64,000 nucleotides of DNA from Microbacterium hydrocarbonoxydans (GTDB lineage Bacteria; Actinomycetota; Actinomycetes; Actinomycetales; Microbacteriaceae), in contig NZ_JYJB01000009.1 in assembly GCF_000956475.1 (NCBI RefSeq), forward strand, positions 248,001 to 312,000, written 5' to 3'. The translations under genes were made by a program, and so were the position numbers. Shown here in pieces: positions 34,548 to 43,690 of this stretch; the stretch's first letter is position 1, and the number at the start of each line of letters is the position of its first letter. The notes under the pieces are model-generated. The model was not told the origin of the DNA, searched no databases, and was given only the letters and a program-made list of their open reading frames with translations.

Positions 34548-35177
34548 ATGCCCGTGTCGGACGGAGTCGCAGAGCCGCAGCAGGCCCGGAGCCGAGAATC
34601 GTTCACCAGGGTGCTGGATGCCACCGCCGCACTCCTGCGCGAACGCGGTGCAGCCGGTGTGACGATCACGGACATCAGCGCGCTCGCCGGAGTCTCTGTC
34701 GGCACCATCTACGGTCGAGTGGGCAGCAGGGCGAATCTGCTGAGATCTGTCCAGGTCCGCGAGCTCGACAAGCTTCAGCAGGCGATGGTGGATCGCCTCG
34801 ATTCGCTGCCTGATCGTGAGCGCAGCGAATCGGCGCTCTCTGAGCTGCTCGACGCGTACACGTCCGAGATGGAGGCGAACGCCCCGATGATCCAAGCGCT
34901 CGTGGCGCTGGCGGAGGGCGACGAGCGGCTCGCAGCGACCGGGCCGGAATCGTGGCGTTCCGTGCGGGATATCGTCGTGCGCAAGTTGGCTCGTGAGCGT
35001 CAGGGCGTGGCCGACGACGAATGGATGCGGTGGATTTTCGGCGTCGTGTACGTCATGACTCTCCGGTACATCGAGCGAGACGATTCGGTCGAGGGCGTGA
35101 GATCGCGGGCGTCATTCGTGTCCTTGCTGACTCGCACGGTGGATGCCCTGCTGCGGAGCCCGCAGCCGCGTTCGTAG
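34548..35177 (+). CDS. TetR-family regulator
   Basis: About 209 residues. N-terminal TetR HTH (LDATAALLRERGAAGVTITDISALAGVSVGTIYGRVGSRANLL, residues 22-65) and a helical ligand-binding domain (DRERSESALSELLDAYTSEMEANAPMIQALVALAEG). ATG 34548 is only one base from GAGGAG; the in-frame GTG 34554 has better spacing and may be the true start. A 20-bp palindrome downstream, in front of the next gene, is the probable operator for the binding-protein/hydrolase pair. Confidence 0.85.
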   Translation: MPVSDGVAEPQQARSRESFTRVLDATAALLRERGAAGVTITDISALAGVSVGTIYGRVGSRANLLRSVQVRELDKLQQAMVDRLDSLPDRERSESALSELLDAYTSEMEANAPMIQALVALAEGDERLAATGPESWRSVRDIVVRKLARERQGVADDEWMRWIFGVVYVMTLRYIERDDSVEGVRSRASFVSLLTRTVDALLRSPQPRS

Positions 35178-35189
35178 CTGAACACTTGA

Positions 35190-35209
35190 ATCCGAATTAT
35201 GATTCGGAT
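35190..35209. promoter_or_regulatory. TetR operator candidate before sugar-binding lipoprotein
   Basis: ATCCGAATTATGATTCGGAT is a perfect 8+4+8 inverted repeat in the 90-bp gap between the TetR gene and the binding-protein gene. It is AT-rich against a GC-rich background. Size and symmetry fit a TetR dimer site. Confidence 0.7.
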
Positions 35210-35267
35210 ATGGTCGAGGTTCGGGTCACATCGACGTGCCCGACGAAGTCGACTTCAAGGAGCCATC

Positions 35268-36533
35268 ATGGCAGGCAAGCACACAGCACATCTCGCGCGG
35301 TGGGGCGGGGTCCTCCTCGTCGGCGCGATCAGCGCGACCGCATCCGGTTGCGCAGCATCCTCGTCGGGTCAGGGTGACCCATCGCTGGACTTCTCCCTCT
35401 CCTACCCGGTAGCCGAGAACAGCCCGTATGAAGTTCTCGCTGAGCGCTACATGGACGAGCACCGCGGGGCGAAGGTCACGCTCAACCCGATCCCCGCAGA
35501 GAACTACGACAGCGTTCTCGGCAGTCAGCTTCAGGGCGGGATGGCCTCGGACGTCATCATGGTGATCCCGGGGGCTGGTAGCCCGGTATCGATCGGAAGT
35601 CTCAGCGGCGCCGGTCTCCTGGCGCCGCTGAGCGGAGATGCCGAGGATCTCGTGCCGGACTCTGCGCACAGCCTCTTCTTCGTCGACGGGGAGATGTACG
35701 GTCAGCCGACCGACCTGAGTGTCACTGCGACGATCTTCAACCAGGCGGCTGGGGTGCAGTACCCGACGAGTGTCGACGAGATGCTCTCCAGTTGCCGCTC
35801 GCTCAGCGATCGGGGCATCGCGCTCTACGCCGTCGCCGGAGCGATTCCGATCAACTCGGGCCTCCTCGGTCTCGTCGCCGCAGCGCCTCTCGTCTACGGC
35901 GACGACCCGGAGTGGGACGCCAAGCGTGCAGCGGGCGAGGTGACCTTCGCCGAGTCCAGCGGATGGCGCGAAGCGTTCGAACTGATCATCGAGATGAAGG
36001 ATGCCGGCTGCTTCCAGCCTGGCGCGGAAGGCGGTGACTTCGGCGCATTGGTGGGCAGCCTCGGACAGGGCACCGCACTCGGCGCCTTCGTTCCCGCTGG
36101 AGCGGCGACCGAGATGGCGGCGGGGATGCCGGATGCCGACATCGTCGTCGAGCCGTTCCCCACCAGGGGCGATGGAGCGGCGACGATCTACTCGAGCATG
36201 GACTACGCCCTTTCCATCCCCACGTCGGCAACTCATAAGCCTGCCGCTCAAGCGTTCTTGGATTGGTTCGCAGAGCCTGAGCAGGCGCAGGCCTATGCGG
36301 AGGCTGCGGGAACGCTGCCTGTCACTGGGATCGAGGACTTCGACTTCGCGGGGACTCCGTATGAGCCTGTCGCCGACCTGCTCACCGCCGGCGATGTGGT
36401 GGTCATGCCGGTAAACGTCTGGACCAGCGCGCGTGTCTTCGACGCTCTCGGTTCCGGCGTGCAAGGCCTCTTGACCGGACAGGTGACTGTTGACCAGCTG
36501 CTCGCTCAGCTCGACTCGGCGTGGGACGAATGA
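35268..36533 (+). CDS. extracellular sugar-type binding lipoprotein without own permeases
   Basis: 421 residues. Signal peptide with a lipobox-like ATASGC (Cys near residue 28), then a family 1 solute-binding domain. It is clearly paralogous to the binding protein at 37607: SPYEVLAERYM versus SPYETLAKEYM, SDVIMVIPG versus SDVIQTTPG, DAGCFQPGAEGGDFGA versus KGGCFQPGAEGGGFDA, and the same C-terminal GVQGLLTGQ. ATG 35268 follows AAGGAG. No permease is next to it; a hydrolase gene overlaps its stop. It may share the permeases at 39-40.8 kb with a different ligand. Confidence 0.85.
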   Translation: MAGKHTAHLARWGGVLLVGAISATASGCAASSSGQGDPSLDFSLSYPVAENSPYEVLAERYMDEHRGAKVTLNPIPAENYDSVLGSQLQGGMASDVIMVIPGAGSPVSIGSLSGAGLLAPLSGDAEDLVPDSAHSLFFVDGEMYGQPTDLSVTATIFNQAAGVQYPTSVDEMLSSCRSLSDRGIALYAVAGAIPINSGLLGLVAAAPLVYGDDPEWDAKRAAGEVTFAESSGWREAFELIIEMKDAGCFQPGAEGGDFGALVGSLGQGTALGAFVPAGAATEMAAGMPDADIVVEPFPTRGDGAATIYSSMDYALSIPTSATHKPAAQAFLDWFAEPEQAQAYAEAAGTLPVTGIEDFDFAGTPYEPVADLLTAGDVVVMPVNVWTSARVFDALGSGVQGLLTGQVTVDQLLAQLDSAWDE

Positions 36534-37486
36534 TGACGCAGGAGAGCGCAGTCAGTCCTGAGGGATTCCGCAGCCTGGATCTCGCCGACATGATTGCGAT
36601 GCTGGAGACCGTGGGGGAACCCGTGGACCCCCGCACCGGCATCGACACCGAGTCGCTGCGCACCCGCTTCCCGCGACTCGGCGAGGTCGCGATGACGGAC
36701 CTCGAGGTCCCCGGCAGTCGCGAAGGCCTGGCCGCCCGCTCATACGTAGACCCGACGGCGTCGCCGAGTGGCTCGGCGCTCGTCTGGGTGCACGGCGGCG
36801 CCTTTCTCGGTGGGCATCTCGACATGCCGGAGGCGAACTGGGTCGCGATGGAGCTCGCGTCCGCCGGTGTACCGGTGCTGTCGATCGACTACACCAAGTG
36901 CATTCGGGGCGTGCACTATCCGGTACCCTCGGACGACGTTCTTTCGGTCTGGCGGTTCGCGTCTGCGAACTCTCTCGATCTCCTCGGTGTCGCACCCGAT
37001 CGTCTGCATGTTGGTGGAGCGAGTGCTGGTGCCACCTTGACCGCGGGCGCTGTGCGGCGACTCGCCGATTCCGATGAGCCGGTGCCGGCCGGTCTGCTTC
37101 TGGTCTATCCCGCTCTGCACCCCGACAGTACCGATCCGGACGCTCTCGTCGACGCGAGCAGTGCGCCAGCCATCGCGTTCAACTACGCCGGGACGCCTGA
37201 GGCGCTGGGCGACCCCGCGGCATTTCCCGGGCTCGGCACAGGGGATGGATACCCGCCGGCATTGATCGTGGCGTGCGAGCTCGACGGGTTCCTGCCCTCG
37301 GCGACGCACTTCGCCGACACTTTGCGCTCCGCAGGCGTCGACGTCGCGCTCAGGGTGGAGATCGGCGCGGATCACGGGCATATCGATGAGCCGGCAGATG
37401 AGACGGCGATTCGGACCATCACCGCGATGAGCGAGTGGCTGCACCGGGAATCGGCAGGGAGATCAGGCACGACAGCCAGCGGCTGA
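36530..37486 (+). CDS. alpha/beta hydrolase, HSL/acetyl-esterase type
   Basis: 318 residues. The oxyanion motif HGGAF (residues 90-94) and the nucleophile motif GGASAGA (Ser about 165) are those of hormone-sensitive-lipase-like esterases. The acid and His residues are in the C-terminal ACELDGFLPS and ADHGHID segments. The start overlaps the upstream stop (ATGATGA). It probably removes an acyl group (acetyl, malonyl or phenolic ester) from the compound imported by the linked binding protein; plant C-glycosides are often acylated. The substrate is inferred. Confidence 0.82.
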   Translation: MMTQESAVSPEGFRSLDLADMIAMLETVGEPVDPRTGIDTESLRTRFPRLGEVAMTDLEVPGSREGLAARSYVDPTASPSGSALVWVHGGAFLGGHLDMPEANWVAMELASAGVPVLSIDYTKCIRGVHYPVPSDDVLSVWRFASANSLDLLGVAPDRLHVGGASAGATLTAGAVRRLADSDEPVPAGLLLVYPALHPDSTDPDALVDASSAPAIAFNYAGTPEALGDPAAFPGLGTGDGYPPALIVACELDGFLPSATHFADTLRSAGVDVALRVEIGADHGHIDEPADETAIRTITAMSEWLHRESAGRSGTTASG

Positions 37487-37490
37487 ACGC

Positions 37491-37546
37491 CTTATGTCGG
37501 GTATTCGCAAGACTTATGTGCAATTCAGGCACATCTCGAGGATACT
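37491..37546 (+). promoter_or_regulatory. promoter with two CTTATGT motifs before importer operon
   Basis: CTTATGTC (37491-37498) and CTTATGTGCAATTC (37513-37526) form a direct repeat 22 bp apart, that is two helical turns. A GATACT -10-like hexamer at 37541-37546 is the same as in the promoter at 28940. The repeat spacing and order resemble the 28891-28945 region. Confidence 0.6.
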
Positions 37547-37606
37547 GGCAGAACAGCAGCACGGCCCGAACAGGGCCGCAGACAACGAAGTCAAGAAAGG
37601 CTGGAA

Positions 37607-38905
37607 ATGACACAGCACCGTCGCACCCCCGCACTGCGCATTGGCGCCATCGCCGTGGCAACAGCGAGCGCCCTGATTCTTGCCGGATGCTCCGGCTCCA
37701 GCGCTGGCGAAGGCCAGAGCGACGGCGGGTCGCAGTCGTTCTCCTTCACCTTCGCCACCTCGAACAATCTCGAGAGCCCGTACGAGACGCTCGCGAAGGA
37801 GTACATGGAGGCCAACCCCGACGTCAAGATCACGACGAACCCGACGCCGAACGACAAGTACGGCGAGACCGTCCGCACTCAGCTGCAGGCGGGCAACGCC
37901 TCGGACGTCATCCAGACGACTCCCGGCTCCGGAGATGCCCGCGGAATCATCCCGCTGGCCGAGGCCGGATTCCTCGAGCCTCTCGGCGACACTGCCGCGG
38001 GCCTTGTTCCCGAGGGCAGCGAGAGCATCTTCGAGATCGACGGGAAGGTGTACGGGCAGCCTCTCGACTTCACCATCGGGTCGATCGTCGCCAGCCTCGG
38101 GACGCTCAAGATGAACGGCATCGACGAGTTCCCGACCACGGAGGACGACCTCTACGCCGCGTGCAAGGACCTCGCCTCCCAGGGCAAGTCGCTGCTGGTC
38201 CTCGCCGGGGCCGCAGGGCCCAATACCGGCCTCACCGCCCAGGCGATCGCGGCGACCCGCGTCTACGCGGACGACCCCGACTGGAACGAGAAGCGAGCCT
38301 CGGGCGAGACCACGTTCGCCGAGAGCGACGGCTGGAAGGACACGCTGCAGACGATCGTCGATCTCACGAAGGGCGGCTGCTTCCAGCCCGGCGCGGAGGG
38401 CGGCGGCTTCGACGCCATCACCAACGGCCTCGCGCAGGGCACCTCGGTCGGTGCCTTCATCCCGTCCGGCGCGGCGATCGAGATCGCCAAGGCAGCCCCT
38501 GCGGAGGCGGACTTCAAGGTCGAGCCCTTCCCGGCGGCAGACGGCGGCAAGCCCGGCATCATCGCGAGCTCCAACTACACGCTGTCGATCAACGCGGCCT
38601 CCAAGGCGAAGGGCGCGGCGGCGGACTTCCTCGAGTGGATGGCGAGCGACGAAGCGCAGCAGCGCTATCACGAGCTGTCCGGCGAGCTGCCCATCTCGGC
38701 CTACAAGGACATGGACCTGAGCGACACGATCTATGCGCCCGTGGTGGATCTTCTCAAGGACGGCTCGTACGCCCCGCTGCCGAACAACATCTGGCCGAAC
38801 CCGTCCGTGTATGAGGCTCTGCAGGTGGGTGTGCAGGGTCTGCTGACCGGGCAGAAGACGATCGACCAGGTCCTGGGGGACATGGACGCCGCCTATGGCG
38901 ATTGA
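37607..38905 (+). CDS. CUT1 sugar ABC substrate-binding lipoprotein
   Basis: 432 residues. Lipoprotein signal with LILAGC (Cys near residue 28) and a Ser/Gly linker, then a family 1 extracellular binding domain (SPYETLAKEYMEANPDVKITTNPTPNDKYGETVRTQLQAGNASDV). It is the first gene of an importer operon with two permeases. The ligand is probably a C-glycoside or an oligosaccharide part, from context. A promoter with two CTTATGT sites lies upstream. Confidence 0.88.
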   Translation: MTQHRRTPALRIGAIAVATASALILAGCSGSSAGEGQSDGGSQSFSFTFATSNNLESPYETLAKEYMEANPDVKITTNPTPNDKYGETVRTQLQAGNASDVIQTTPGSGDARGIIPLAEAGFLEPLGDTAAGLVPEGSESIFEIDGKVYGQPLDFTIGSIVASLGTLKMNGIDEFPTTEDDLYAACKDLASQGKSLLVLAGAAGPNTGLTAQAIAATRVYADDPDWNEKRASGETTFAESDGWKDTLQTIVDLTKGGCFQPGAEGGGFDAITNGLAQGTSVGAFIPSGAAIEIAKAAPAEADFKVEPFPAADGGKPGIIASSNYTLSINAASKAKGAAADFLEWMASDEAQQRYHELSGELPISAYKDMDLSDTIYAPVVDLLKDGSYAPLPNNIWPNPSVYEALQVGVQGLLTGQKTIDQVLGDMDAAYGD

Positions 38906-38987
38906 TCACGCGGCTGCCCGGACGGCGAAACCCTCCGTCCGGGCGGCCCACCGTCGTCGCACCACCGAGTTCGAACACGAGGACCTT

Positions 38988-39941
38988 ATGCCCACCATGC
39001 TGAACACCGAGACAGAAGCGGTGATCGTTCCCCGGCCCGGCCGTGCCCAGCGACGCGCTGCAGCTCCGCGGCGGCCAGGGCTGCTGAAGTTCGGGCACTG
39101 GTGGTGGGCGCTCCCCGGCATCGTCCTCGTGATCGCTATCCACTACGTCGCGACGACCGTGGGAGGCTTCTTCGCCTTCACCGACTGGTCGGGGATCGGC
39201 GCCTTCAACTGGATCGGCGTCGACAACTTCGTCAAGATCTTCGGCGATCCGACCCAGATCGGAGCGCTGGGCAACACGCTGTTCCTCGCGTTCGCGTCGG
39301 TGATCCTCAGCAACATCGTGGGACTCGGTCTCGCACTGGCGCTGAACCGAGGGCTGAAGACGCGATACGCCCTCCGCGTCCTGTTCTTCATGCCGGTGGT
39401 TCTGAGCCCGCTCGCCGTCTCGTACGTGTGGAAGTTCATCTTCGATTACAACGGCCCGATCAATGTGATGCTCCGCGGTGCCGGGCTCGGCGAGTTCGCG
39501 AAGGCATGGGTCGCGGATCCGACGTGGGCGATCTGGACGATCCTCATCGTCATCGTCTGGCAGAACACCGGATTCGCGATGGTCATCTACATGGCGGGGC
39601 TCGCCGCCGTGCCGGTGGAGATCGAGGAGGCCGCCGCGATCGACGGAGCGGACCTCCGCCAGCGGTTCTGGCACGTGACGTTCCCGTCGATCCGGCCGGC
39701 TGTCGCGATCGCCACGACCCTGGGCCTCGTGAACGGACTCCGCGTCTTCGACCAGATCATGGCGATGACCGGGGGAGGCCCCGCAGGGGTCACCGAGACG
39801 CTTGCGACCGAGGTGTACAAGGAGTCCTTCGCTCTCGGCAACTTCGGCTACGGCGCGGCCCTCGCCCTCGTGCTGACCGTCATCATCCTGGTCTTCGCCG
39901 TGATCCAGCAGCGCGTGACCAACCCCCGTGAGGAGTCCTGA
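38988..39941 (+). CDS. CUT1 sugar ABC permease (MalF/UgpA type)
   Basis: 317 residues, six membrane segments after a 35-residue basic N-terminus. The EAA motif is EEAAAIDGADLRQRFWHVTFPSIRPAVAIATTLGLVNGLRVFDQIMAMTGGGPAG (about residues 205-260). ATG 38988 is chosen for the GAGG 5 bases upstream; ATG 38895, inside the previous gene, would add 31 residues. No ATPase gene is nearby, so it probably uses a shared MsiK-type ATPase, as is common in actinobacteria. Confidence 0.88.
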   Translation: MPTMLNTETEAVIVPRPGRAQRRAAAPRRPGLLKFGHWWWALPGIVLVIAIHYVATTVGGFFAFTDWSGIGAFNWIGVDNFVKIFGDPTQIGALGNTLFLAFASVILSNIVGLGLALALNRGLKTRYALRVLFFMPVVLSPLAVSYVWKFIFDYNGPINVMLRGAGLGEFAKAWVADPTWAIWTILIVIVWQNTGFAMVIYMAGLAAVPVEIEEAAAIDGADLRQRFWHVTFPSIRPAVAIATTLGLVNGLRVFDQIMAMTGGGPAGVTETLATEVYKESFALGNFGYGAALALVLTVIILVFAVIQQRVTNPREES

Positions 39942-39942
39942 G

Positions 39943-40779
39943 ATGTTCCGCTACACGAAGCTCACCGCACTGCGCGAAGTCCTCGTCTGGATCCTCGCCC
40001 TCGTCTTCCTCGCACCTTTCTATTTCCTGATCACGACCGCGCTGAAGTCCGATCAGGAGACCATCACGTCTTCGAATCTCGCACCGCCGACGAGCCCGGA
40101 CTTCGGCAACTTCGCCGAAGTGCTCTCCGCGCAGGGCAACTCCAACGTCGTCCTGGGGCTGATGAACAGCCTGATCATCACGGCAGGCAGCATCCTGTGC
40201 CTCGTCCTGCTCGGAGCGATCACGGGCTATGTGATCTCGCGCAGCACCCGGCGGTGGAGCCGCACGGTGTACTTCCTCTTCCTGATCGCGATCGTGCTGC
40301 CGACGCAGCTCGGCACGGTGCCTCTCTACATCGGCGCCCGATCGCTGGGGCTCACCGGATCGCTCTGGGGGATGGTGATCCTCTACACCGGGATGCTTCT
40401 TCCGCTGTCGATCTTCCTGTACGCCGGATTCTTCCGCGGACTCGGCACCGAGTACGAGGAGGCTGCGACGATCGACGGCGCGAGCCGCACGCAGATCTTC
40501 TTCCGCATCGTGCTGCCGCTGATGTCCCCGGCGACCGGCACCGTGGCGATCCTCGCCGGGCTCATCGTCTGGAACGACTTCTTCACGTCGCTGATCTTCC
40601 TCGGCGGATCGCAGAACCAGACGCTTCCGGTCGCCATGTACTACTACATCGGCTCGCTGGTGTCGTCATGGAACAAGATCTTCGCGATCGTCATCGTCTC
40701 GATGATCCCGATCCTCGCGTTCTACCTGTTCGCGCAGAAGCGCTTCATCCAGGGCTTCGCCGGCGGCCTCAAAGGCTGA
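39943..40779 (+). CDS. CUT1 sugar ABC permease (MalG/UgpE type)
   Basis: 278 residues, six membrane segments. EAA motif YEEAATIDGASRTQIFFRIVLPLMSPATGTVAILAGLIVWNDFF near residues 170-212. GAGGAG precedes ATG 39943, which is one base past the stop of the partner permease. It forms the channel with the 38988 product. Confidence 0.9.
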   Translation: MFRYTKLTALREVLVWILALVFLAPFYFLITTALKSDQETITSSNLAPPTSPDFGNFAEVLSAQGNSNVVLGLMNSLIITAGSILCLVLLGAITGYVISRSTRRWSRTVYFLFLIAIVLPTQLGTVPLYIGARSLGLTGSLWGMVILYTGMLLPLSIFLYAGFFRGLGTEYEEAATIDGASRTQIFFRIVLPLMSPATGTVAILAGLIVWNDFFTSLIFLGGSQNQTLPVAMYYYIGSLVSSWNKIFAIVIVSMIPILAFYLFAQKRFIQGFAGGLKG

Positions 40780-40847
40780 GTCGCGCACGCGCTCCGGCGG
40801 CACGCCGTTCTTCGTCGACCCCTCAACCACCGACTCCCTGTCGAGAA

Positions 40848-41651
40848 ATGAGCATCATGTACGTCCTCGCCCCAAATATCGAACTGCTCTTCACCGAGGC
40901 CGGTGACTATCACGACCGCGTGCGCGCAGCCGCGGCGGCCGGCTTCGACGCCGTGGAGATGTGGGGCCCGACCGGTGTCGATGCCCCGGCCACGCCGAAG
41001 GATCTGCCCGCGCTGAAGGCGGCGCTCGAAGAGACCGGCACGCAGCTCACGGCCCAGCTCGCAGAACCCCGCACTCAGTTCATGATCCCGCCGTGGGACC
41101 ACTCCGAGTTCTTCCGCAAGCTCGATGAGGGCGTCGCCATCGCCCAGGACCTGGGTTGCCCGCGCATGGTCGTCGGCAGCGGCACGGGATTCGGAGGCTG
41201 GAAGCGTCAGGTGCAGCTCGACAAGCTCATCGAGATCTATCAGAAGGCCATCGCGCAGATCGAGGGATCCGGAATCACGCTCGTGCTCGAGCCGGTCAAC
41301 GTGCGAGTCGACCACCCGGGATCGCTGCTCGACCGCACCGCCGAGGCCGCGTATGTCGCCCGCGGCGTCGACTCCGAGTTCTTCGGCGTGCTCTACGACA
41401 TCTACCACTCGGCGGTCGAGGGTGAGGACATGGCGGCGGAGCTCGCCAACGCCGGCTCCCTTGTGAAGTACGTGCAGCTGGCAGACACCGATGGCCGCGG
41501 CGAGCCCGGCACGGGCGGGCTGGACTGGACCGAGCGCCTCGGCATCCTGCGCGCCTCGGGCTACGACGGGCCGATCGGACTCGAGTACTACCCGCAGACC
41601 GAGTCCTCGCAGTCGGTCGAGCTGATCCGGCGATTGGCGGCGAACGCATGA
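40848..41651 (+). CDS. sugar isomerase-like TIM barrel (hydroxypyruvate isomerase type)
   Basis: 267 residues, AP-endonuclease-2-like barrel. Metal-site residues visible are Glu in LVLEPVNV, Asp in VLYDIYH, Gln in KYVQLADTDGRGEPGTG and Glu in IGLEYYPQ, the Hyi-type set. No beta-domain partner is adjacent. It probably isomerises a keto-sugar arising from C-glycoside cleavage or from 3-keto sugars. The start is uncertain (ATG 40848 or 40857, weak ribosome site). The stop overlaps the next GMC oxidoreductase start, so the two act in one transcript. Confidence 0.78.
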   Translation: MSIMYVLAPNIELLFTEAGDYHDRVRAAAAAGFDAVEMWGPTGVDAPATPKDLPALKAALEETGTQLTAQLAEPRTQFMIPPWDHSEFFRKLDEGVAIAQDLGCPRMVVGSGTGFGGWKRQVQLDKLIEIYQKAIAQIEGSGITLVLEPVNVRVDHPGSLLDRTAEAAYVARGVDSEFFGVLYDIYHSAVEGEDMAAELANAGSLVKYVQLADTDGRGEPGTGGLDWTERLGILRASGYDGPIGLEYYPQTESSQSVELIRRLAANA

Positions 41652-43189
41652 GCACGCGCTATCCTGCCGAGGTCGACGTGACCATCGTCGGCAGCGGCCC
41701 CAACGGAGCGGCTTATGCGCGCATCCTCAGCGAAGAGGCGCCGGATGCCGTGATCGCGATGTTCGAAGTCGGTCCGGCGGTGTCGGACCCCCTCGGCTCG
41801 CACGTGAAGAACATCCTCGACGTCGACGCGCGCACCCTGGCTCAGCGATCGTCGCAGGGACCCGCCGCGGCCGCCGAAACCGTGGCAGACCCGGGTGCCG
41901 TGAAGGCGGGCGCCCGCATGGCGCGGCCGGGGACATATCTGCTCGAAGGCGGCTATCAGGCGGAGGGAGAGGACGGGATGCCCGTCGTCGCCTTCTCGAG
42001 CAACGTCGGCGGTATGGGCGCGCACTGGACGGCGGCATGCCCGCGTCCGGGCGGCAGCGAGCGCATCGCCTTCCTCCCCGATCTCGACGAGCTGCTCGCC
42101 GAGGCGGACAGGCTGCTCGCAGTCACAACAGACGCGTTCGAGCAGGCGCCGTTCACTGCCCTCGTGCGCGAGCGTCTTTCCCGAGCGGTGGATCCGCATC
42201 GCGCTGATCCAGCGACGCACGTGCAGCGGATGCCGCTCGCGGTGCACCGCCGCGAAGACGGCCGGCTCGTCTGGTCGGGCGCTGATGTCGTTCTGGGGGA
42301 TGTCACCCGCGCGAACGAGCGCTTCTCCCTGTTCGATGAGTCGCTCGTGACGCGGGTGCTCCTCGAGGACGGGCGCGCGGCCGGGGTCGAGGTGCGCGAC
42401 CTGCGCACCGGCGAGTCGCACACGGTGCGGGCGCGGTTCGTCGTCGTGGCGGCCGACGGCCTGCGCACCGCCCAGGTTCTCTACGCCTCCGGCATCCGTC
42501 CCGCCGCCCTCGGCCGGATGCTGAACGACCAGTCGCAGGTGGTGTTCGCGGCGCGGCTCACCGACGTCTCGGCACCGCACGACGTGCAGGGCGGCTCCAC
42601 GGCCGCAGCCGGCACGATCAGCGAACAGAGCGGCGTCAGCTGGGTGCCGTTCACGGATGAGGAGCCCTGGCACGGTCAGGTCATGCAGCTGGACGCGTCG
42701 CCGATCCCGCTCGCCGACGACGATCCTGTCGTTCCGGGATCGATCGTCGGGCTGGGGCTCTTCACCGCCAAGGACCTGCAGTGGGACGATCGGGTCGAGT
42801 TCAGTGACGAAGAGGTCGACGGATACGGGATGCCGGCCATGCGCATCCGTTACCGGCTGACTCCACGAGATCACGAGGTGCTCGATCGCGCACGTGCGCA
42901 GATCGTCGAGCTCGCGAAGGCGGTGGGCGAGCCTCTTGGCGACCGCCCGTTCACGATGCCTCTCGGCGCCTCGCTGCATTATCAGGGGGCGACCCGGATG
43001 GGACAGACCGATGATGGTCGCAGCGTCTGCGGGCCTGACAGCGAAGTGTGGCAGGCGCCGGGAGTGTTCGTGGCGGGCAACAACGTGATCCCCACGTCGA
43101 CCGCCTGCAACCCCACCCTCACCTCGGTCGCACTGGCCATCCGCGGTGCCCGTCGCATCGCAGCGGAACTCGCGCACTCGGAGAGCTGA
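41648..43189 (+). CDS. GMC FAD oxidoreductase, C-glycoside 3-oxidase candidate (2)
   Basis: 513 residues. FAD motif GSGPNGA (about residues 14-20), catalytic His444 in SLHYQGATRMG and Asn488 in ACNPTLTSVA, with the same 44-residue spacing as in the first GMC enzyme. The two are paralogues with similar VGGMGxHWT segments. Predicted to oxidise sugar C3 of C-glycosides before deglycosylation. It is located just before a beta-alpha-alpha-beta deglycosidase set. The ATG overlaps the upstream isomerase stop. Confidence 0.82.
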   Translation: MSTRYPAEVDVTIVGSGPNGAAYARILSEEAPDAVIAMFEVGPAVSDPLGSHVKNILDVDARTLAQRSSQGPAAAAETVADPGAVKAGARMARPGTYLLEGGYQAEGEDGMPVVAFSSNVGGMGAHWTAACPRPGGSERIAFLPDLDELLAEADRLLAVTTDAFEQAPFTALVRERLSRAVDPHRADPATHVQRMPLAVHRREDGRLVWSGADVVLGDVTRANERFSLFDESLVTRVLLEDGRAAGVEVRDLRTGESHTVRARFVVVAADGLRTAQVLYASGIRPAALGRMLNDQSQVVFAARLTDVSAPHDVQGGSTAAAGTISEQSGVSWVPFTDEEPWHGQVMQLDASPIPLADDDPVVPGSIVGLGLFTAKDLQWDDRVEFSDEEVDGYGMPAMRIRYRLTPRDHEVLDRARAQIVELAKAVGEPLGDRPFTMPLGASLHYQGATRMGQTDDGRSVCGPDSEVWQAPGVFVAGNNVIPTSTACNPTLTSVALAIRGARRIAAELAHSES

Positions 43190-43212
43190 CAACTGCTCGT
43201 GACAGGAGAGAC

Positions 43213-43255
43213 TCATGTCTTGCTTATGTCGAAAAGAATCAATAGTGTGTACGAA
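43213..43255 (+). promoter_or_regulatory. promoter with CTTATGTC motif before two-chain deglycosidase operon
   Basis: CTTATGTC at 43223-43230, with TCATGTCT 11 bp upstream (43213-43220). Possible -35/-10 pair TTGCTT (43220-43225) and TAGTGT (43243-43248), 17 bp apart. The motif covers the -35 position, as it does in the 28.9 kb promoter. Confidence 0.55.
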
Positions 43256-43285
43256 TAAGGGAAAAGCATCCAAAGGAGGAAGCAA

Positions 43286-43690
43286 GTGATCCCCGATCGC
43301 ATCATCGAGCAGGGCACTCTCAAGACCGACGGCTCTCGCGTCTCGGTCGAGGTCCGCATCCCGTGGTATCGCGCGCTGCCGGCTTCCTGCATCGCGGGCG
43401 CAGGCCTCACGATCGACGGCGTCGCGGCCCCTGCCGAGTCGCTGCGCTGGCAGCTGAACGGCCGCGAGTTCACATTCGCCGAGATGGTCGACAACACCGA
43501 GCAGTGGTGGTTCCCTCTCGACTCCGCCGTCTTGTCGGGCGACCTGTCGATCGACCCCGACGTCGAGCACGAGGTGTCGGTCGATCTCACCCTCTACATT
43601 CCGTACATCATCATCAGCGACACCGAGACGCTGCACATCGAGGAGCACGACACGAAGACCATGACCGCACGGCAGGAGGTGGCGGCATGA
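43286..43690 (+). CDS. C-glycoside deglycosidase beta subunit (1)
   Basis: 134 residues, stand-alone small beta-sandwich subunit: VRIPWYRALPASCIAGAGLTIDG, FAEMVDNTEQWWF, HEVSVDLTLYIPYIII. It is like CarC/DgpC-type subunits that form a complex with a TIM-barrel alpha chain. GTG start with AAAGGAGGA 5 bases upstream, the best ribosome site in the region, suggesting high expression. The stop overlaps the alpha-subunit start (ATGA), indicating a 1:1 coupled pair. Confidence 0.8.
   Translation: MIPDRIIEQGTLKTDGSRVSVEVRIPWYRALPASCIAGAGLTIDGVAAPAESLRWQLNGREFTFAEMVDNTEQWWFPLDSAVLSGDLSIDPDVEHEVSVDLTLYIPYIIISDTETLHIEEHDTKTMTARQEVAA

Noticed and set aside
38895..38987. Longer N-terminus for the first CUT1 permease
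   Set aside because: The upstream ATG lies inside the binding-protein gene without a ribosome site; ATG 38988 has GAGG at good spacing.
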